NCBI RefSeq assembly: GCF_002927275.1
Contig: NZ_PRKW01000002.1
Coordinates: 186,001 to 250,000 of the forward strand
Direction: 5' to 3'
DNA: 64,000 bases
Source of the DNA: Arthrobacter pityocampae
GTDB lineage: Bacteria; Actinomycetota; Actinomycetes; Actinomycetales; Micrococcaceae
Shown here in pieces: positions 60,686 through 64,000 of the stretch (the stretch's first letter is position 1; each line of letters starts with the position of its first letter). The translations under genes were made by a program, and so were the position numbers. The notes beneath the pieces were generated by a model. That model made no database searches. It was not told the origin of the DNA and was given only the letters and a program-made list of their open reading frames with translations.

Positions 60686-61526
60686 GCTGCACCGCCCTGA
60701 GGAACCGGAGGACGGCCTTCGAGGTCACGTCGGGTTGCTGCGCCTGGGGGTAGTGACCGGCATCGGCGACCATCACGACCTCCGCCCGGAGGGCTCCGGC
60801 GACGAAGCGGGCCTCGGCGGCCGGGTCCTTGAAGTCGGGGTCCTTCTCCCCCATGATCACCATCGTCGGGGCGGTCACCGCGCCGAGTTTCGCCTCCGCG
60901 GGATCGTGGTCGGTCTGCCGGGTGGTGAGCGAGAAGGCCTTGCCATAGGGCTTACGCCGAAGGCTCGCCACGACCGCCTTGCGGTACTCCTGGAAATCCT
61001 CCGGTTTGCGGCCGGCGTAGAGGGTGGGCATATACGCCTTCCATACCGCGGCGACCCAGAGCGGGGCCATCATGGTGCGGAACAGGGCCCGCGTGACGGC
61101 ATGTGCCGGAGGGTTGCGCACGAACGGGCCGATCAGCACCAGGCCGTCGACCTGATCAGGATGTTCGGCGGCGACGATCACTGCGGAGCCGGCGGCCAGC
61201 GAGTTTCCGATGATGACCGCCGGCCTGCCGAGGTGTGTGATCAACGCCCGCACATCACTGGCCGTCTCGACATCGCCGTAGGAGGAGAAGGTGGTGTCGC
61301 TGTCACCATGACCGCGAAGGTCGGTGCTCGCGACCGAGTAGCCGGCCGCAACGAGCTTCGGCGTCAGGAAGCGGTAGGCGGAGCGAAGTTCGCCCATGCC
61401 CGGCACGAGGACCAGGAGCGGGCCGGACCCCTGGAGGTCGTAGGCGACGCGCCCCTCGGGACGGACGATGAACCGGGTCGGAGGAATGGGTGCGGGAGCG
61501 GTGGAGGTCATGTAGCTAGTATTCAT
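60678..61526 (-). CDS. Alpha/beta hydrolase
   Basis: A 282-residue alpha/beta hydrolase. The oxyanion region is LVPGMGELRSAYRFL, the nucleophile elbow GNSLAAG (Ser near 110), the acid in MGEKDPDF, and the His in ADAGHYPQAQQPD. STDLRGHGDSDTTF is a common early landmark. The substrate is unknown; TetR-paired hydrolases often act on small esters or xenobiotics. ATG 61526 is used; another in-frame ATG at 61511 is possible. Immediately upstream is an operator-like palindrome. Confidence 0.88.
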   Translation of the reverse strand: MNTSYMTSTAPAPIPPTRFIVRPEGRVAYDLQGSGPLLVLVPGMGELRSAYRFLTPKLVAAGYSVASTDLRGHGDSDTTFSSYGDVETASDVRALITHLGRPAVIIGNSLAAGSAVIVAAEHPDQVDGLVLIGPFVRNPPAHAVTRALFRTMMAPLWVAAVWKAYMPTLYAGRKPEDFQEYRKAVVASLRRKPYGKAFSLTTRQTDHDPAEAKLGAVTAPTMVIMGEKDPDFKDPAAEARFVAGALRAEVVMVADAGHYPQAQQPDVTSKAVLRFLRAVQRA

Positions 61527-61534
61527 TGCCTGGA

Positions 61535-61551
61535 AGCTATAGGCAATAGCT
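61535..61551 (-). promoter_or_regulatory. Probable TetR operator of the hydrolase-tetR pair
   Basis: AGCTATAGGCAATAGCT: 6-base perfect arms with a 5-base centre, 9-25 bases upstream of the hydrolase ATG. A second inverted repeat ATTGCC/GGCAAT overlaps it. It lies in an AT-rich patch where the promoter should be. Confidence 0.55.
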
Positions 61552-61662
61552 AAATATCTTCGATTGGCCCAGGCGCCCGGGCACCTCGCCCAGCGCCACC
61601 GGCCGCCCGCCGGCGCTGTCGACGATCACGAACTCCTCCTCGACACCCACCCGGCGCATCAT
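61537..61662 (-). pseudogene. N-terminal remnant of a carboxylate-amine ligase (YbdK/GCS2 type)
   Basis: From ATG 61662 the frame reads MMRRVGVEEEFVIVDSAGGR and then PVALGEVPGRLGQ before it meets unrelated sequence and a stop: 41 codons. The first 33 match the N-terminus of glutamate-cysteine ligase-like (GCS2/YbdK) proteins, normally about 370 residues. The break near 61562 coincides with the start of the AT-rich hydrolase promoter, so the rest was probably lost when that pair arrived. GAAGGA lies just before the start. No remainder of the gene was found in the window. Confidence 0.8.
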
Positions 61663-61748
61663 CGCCGTCCTTCCGGAGCGGCCGGCTTCACCGCGCCCGG
61701 GACGAAGACACCGTCCGGCGAAGAATCGTGATGGTGACGGACAAGCAT
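61659..61748 (-). CDS. 29-codon open frame coupled to the truncated ligase
   Basis: ATG 61748 has AGGAG 6 bases upstream, and its stop overlaps the ATG of the ligase remnant (ATGA), the arrangement of a real coupled cistron. The product starts MLVRHHHDSSPDGVF, continues with V-P-G-A-V-K-P and ends A-A-P-E-G-R-R. It has three consecutive histidines and no membrane segment. I recognise no family. It could be a leader peptide that helps translation of the ligase, or the tail of a lost gene. Confidence 0.5.
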   Translation of the reverse strand: MLVRHHHDSSPDGVFVPGAVKPAAPEGRR

Positions 61749-61854
61749 GTGCGCTCCTGAGCGTAGAACCTGGGGCCGTCTGCTCGACCACCGTGCGTAC
61801 CGCATAGTCAGCATGCTCGTTTCGACCGCGCAAGCAGTGCTTCCGCCGTTCTCG

Positions 61855-61860
61855 TAGGCT
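61855..61860 (+). promoter_or_regulatory. TAGGCT -10 element, probably leaderless
   Basis: TAGGCT ends 6 bases before ATG 61867 and no ribosome site is present. Confidence 0.5.
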
Positions 61861-61866
61861 TGCGGC

Positions 61867-62511
61867 ATGATTCTCGCCGACCTCGCAGAAGTGACCGTCC
61901 GCTCCATCTCGGTGTCCGACATGGACAACAACGTGTACGTGCTGACCTCCAGATCGAGCGGCGCCCAGGTCCTCATCGACGCCGCCGACGACGCCCCCGC
62001 CATCCTCGATCTCCTCGCCGACGCGCAGGAGGACACGGACGCCGAGGCCCGCGTGGCGCTGATCGTCACGACGCACTCACACTGGGACCACGTCCGGGCC
62101 CTGGCCGAGGTCAGGGAGGCGACGAAGGCCCGCACCGCGGCCGGGGAGGACGACGTCGCGGATATCGCCGTGCCGACGGACGTCCCGCTGCAACACCACG
62201 ACGTCGGCTCCTTCGAGGGCTTCGAGCTCGAGGCGATCCACCTGCGCGGACACACCCCCGGGTCCGTCGCGCTCCTCTACCGCGACCCCCACGGGCCCGC
62301 GCACCTCTTCACCGGTGACTCTTTGTTCCCCGGCGGCCTCGGCAACACCCAGGGCGATCGGGACCGCTTCGCGTCCCTGTACGAGGACGTCGTGACGCGG
62401 ATCTTCGACGTCCTCCCGGACGACACCCGCGTGCACCCGGGCCACGGCAAGGGCACCACGCTCGGGGCGGAACGCGGTTCGCTGGCGGAGTGGAAGCAGC
62501 GGGGCTGGTAG
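61867..62511 (+). CDS. MBL-fold metallo-hydrolase (glyoxalase II-like)
   Basis: A 214-residue metallo-beta-lactamase fold protein. THSHWDH (His70, His72, Asp74, His75) is the metal motif, followed by LRGHTPGSVAL, LFTGDSLFPGGLG and a late HPGHGKGTTLG, giving the full set of ligands for two metals. This order is that of glyoxalase II and related thioester hydrolases. The substrate is unknown. It precedes the helicase gene on the same strand by 52 bp. Confidence 0.88.
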   Translation: MILADLAEVTVRSISVSDMDNNVYVLTSRSSGAQVLIDAADDAPAILDLLADAQEDTDAEARVALIVTTHSHWDHVRALAEVREATKARTAAGEDDVADIAVPTDVPLQHHDVGSFEGFELEAIHLRGHTPGSVALLYRDPHGPAHLFTGDSLFPGGLGNTQGDRDRFASLYEDVVTRIFDVLPDDTRVHPGHGKGTTLGAERGSLAEWKQRGW

Positions 62512-62563
62512 GAGGCCCGGCAGGACCCCGGCCCCGACCGTCCACCGGTAGGCTGAGGGGACC

Positions 62564-64000
62564 ATGACCATCCAAGAGCACCTCCCCCGGCACGACGACG
62601 GCCGACTTCCCGCGGACGCGGTCTACGAGGCCTTCACCGGCTGGGCGGCGGGCCGGGGTCTCACCCTCTACCCGGCGCAGGACGAGGCGGCGATGGAGCT
62701 CGTCTCGGGCAGCAACGTCATCCTGGCGACGCCCACCGGCTCGGGGAAATCCCTCGTCGCGATCGCCGCCCACCTGAAGTCCTTCGCCGAGGGCCGCACC
62801 AGCTACTACACCGCCCCGATCAAGGCCCTCGTCTCCGAGAAGTTCTTCGCGCTCTGCGACATCTTCGGGCCGGAGAACGTCGGCATGATCACGGGTGATT
62901 CGGGCGTGAACCAGGACGCGCCGATCATCTGCTGCACCGCGGAGATCCTCGCCAACATCGCCCTGCGGGAGGGCGCCCAGGCGGACGTCGACACGGTGGT
63001 CATGGACGAGTTCCACTTCTACTCGGACCCGCAGCGCGGCTGGGCCTGGCAGGTGCCGCTCCTCGAGCTGCCGCAGGCCCAGTTCCTCCTCATGTCCGCG
63101 ACCCTCGGCGACGTCACGCGCTTCGAGAAGGACCTCACCGAGCGCACCGGCCGGGCCACGGCCACCGTCACGTCCGTGGAGCGGCCCATCCCCCTCCACT
63201 TCTACTACGTCGAGACGCCCGTCCAGGAGTCCCTCGAGGAGCTGCTGGCCACGCGGCAGGCCCCCGTCTACGTGGTGCACTTCAGCCAGGCCGAGGCGAT
63301 CGAGCGCGCCCAGAACCTCATGAGCGTCAACGTCTGCACGCGCGAGGAGAAGGACCGCATCGCCGAGCTCATCGCGACGTTCCGGTTCTCCGCCGGCTTC
63401 GGGAAGACCCTCAACCGGCTGGTGCGCCACGGCATCGGCGTGCACCACGCCGGGATGCTGCCCAAGTACCGGCGCCTCGTCGAGCAGCTCGCCCAGGCCG
63501 GTCTGCTCAAGGTCATCTGCGGCACCGACACCCTCGGCGTGGGTATCAACGTGCCCATCCGCACCGTGCTCCTGACCGCCCTCAGCAAGTACGACGGCGT
63601 CCGCACGCGCCTGCTCAACGCCCGGGAGTTCCACCAGATCTCCGGGCGTGCCGGCCGCGCGGGCTACGACACGGCGGGCACCGTCGTCGTCCAGGCGCCG
63701 GAGCACGTGGTGGAGAACGCCAAAGCGATGGCGAAGGCCGTGTCCAAGTTCGGCGACGACCAGAAGAAGCTGCGCCAGGTGGTGCGGAAGAAGCCCCAGC
63801 AGGGCTTCGTCTCCTGGGGGAAGCCCACCTACGAGCGGCTCGTGGAGAGCGTCCCGGACCCCCTGACGTCGTCGTTCTCCGTCAGCCACTCCATGCTCCT
63901 GAACCTCCTCGAACGGCCCGGCGACCCCTTCACGGCCGCCAAGCGGCTCCTGACCGAGAACCACGAGACGCGGGCGTCCCAGCTCCGGCTCATGCGCCGC
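62564..64000 (+). CDS. Ski2-like DExH-box helicase, 3' end outside window
   Basis: The first 479 codons of a large superfamily 2 helicase, running off the window. ATPTGSGKS (55-63) is Walker A; TAPIKAL is motif Ia; DEFH (148-151) is motif II in place of the usual DEAD/DEVH; LLMSATLGD motif III; FHQISGRAGRAGYD motif VI. This is the Ski2-like arrangement; actinobacterial members also carry a DUF3516 region, which would be downstream. Likely an RNA helicase. TAGGCT is 9 bases before the ATG with GAGGGG between, so it may be leaderless. Confidence 0.9.
   Translation, partial: MTIQEHLPRHDDGRLPADAVYEAFTGWAAGRGLTLYPAQDEAAMELVSGSNVILATPTGSGKSLVAIAAHLKSFAEGRTSYYTAPIKALVSEKFFALCDIFGPENVGMITGDSGVNQDAPIICCTAEILANIALREGAQADVDTVVMDEFHFYSDPQRGWAWQVPLLELPQAQFLLMSATLGDVTRFEKDLTERTGRATATVTSVERPIPLHFYYVETPVQESLEELLATRQAPVYVVHFSQAEAIERAQNLMSVNVCTREEKDRIAELIATFRFSAGFGKTLNRLVRHGIGVHHAGMLPKYRRLVEQLAQAGLLKVICGTDTLGVGINVPIRTVLLTALSKYDGVRTRLLNAREFHQISGRAGRAGYDTAGTVVVQAPEHVVENAKAMAKAVSKFGDDQKKLRQVVRKKPQQGFVSWGKPTYERLVESVPDPLTSSFSVSHSMLLNLLERPGDPFTAAKRLLTENHETRASQLRLMRR

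Overview
The window is high-GC DNA from a chromosome of an actinobacterium, most likely a member of the Micrococcaceae close to Arthrobacter. Four things suggest this: a SufR-headed SUF operon, the uvrC-rapZ-yvcK-whiA-gap-pgk-tpiA-secG order, the tkt-tal-pgi-zwf-opcA-pgl pentose phosphate block beside ctaA/ctaB, and a FabG1 (MabA)-type reductase. GTG starts are common and one gene starts with TTG. Almost everything is housekeeping. I see no rRNA, tRNA, CRISPR array, insertion sequence or prophage.

Layout. Positions 1-5.2 kb hold a cut-off polysaccharide deacetylase, a phosphoribosyltransferase, a steroid-dehydrogenase-like SDR and the divergent glycogen genes glgA and glgC. Positions 5.3-12.2 kb hold aminopeptidase N, a lipoate ligase-type protein, L31, a frameshifted SpoU methyltransferase, an ABC ATPase and serB. 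Positions 12.3-18.4 kb hold an SDR plus fabG pair, a DUF3099/short protein/SURF1 cluster, a catalytically odd epimerase and an ABC-F ATPase. Positions 18.5-25.7 kb are transport: the biotin ECF genes bioYMN, a CtpE-like P-type ATPase, and an ABC exporter whose two permease halves are fused. Positions 25.8-31.1 kb are the SUF operon in the order sufR-sufB-sufD-Rieske-sufC-sufT, with no sufS or sufU.

Positions 31.2-35.9 kb hold a second ABC exporter, heme A synthase, a DapA-family aldolase and heme O synthase. These form a cytochrome oxidase cofactor neighbourhood together with SURF1 upstream. Positions 36.2-45 kb carry the pentose phosphate genes and an amphi-Trp protein. Positions 45.2-59.2 kb, all on the minus strand, carry lower glycolysis with secG, superoxide dismutase, the whiA/yvcK/rapZ trio, uvrC, an acyltransferase, a HAD phosphatase and uvrA behind a probable LexA box.

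Positions 59.3-61.8 kb are the least ordinary stretch: a small GntR regulator, a gap of about 330 bp, a TetR/hydrolase pair behind a palindrome, then a 41-codon stump of a YbdK-type carboxylate-amine ligase translationally coupled to a 29-codon reading frame. This looks like a recombination scar. The window closes with an MBL-fold hydrolase and the first 479 codons of a Ski2-like helicase.

Several genes have a TAnnnT hexamer only 6-9 bases before the start codon, as expected for leaderless transcripts. No clear multi-gene novel system is visible. The best leads are the coupled 29-codon frame with the truncated ligase, the fused exporter permease, the altered catalytic or ion-site motifs in three enzymes, and a permuted lipoate ligase.
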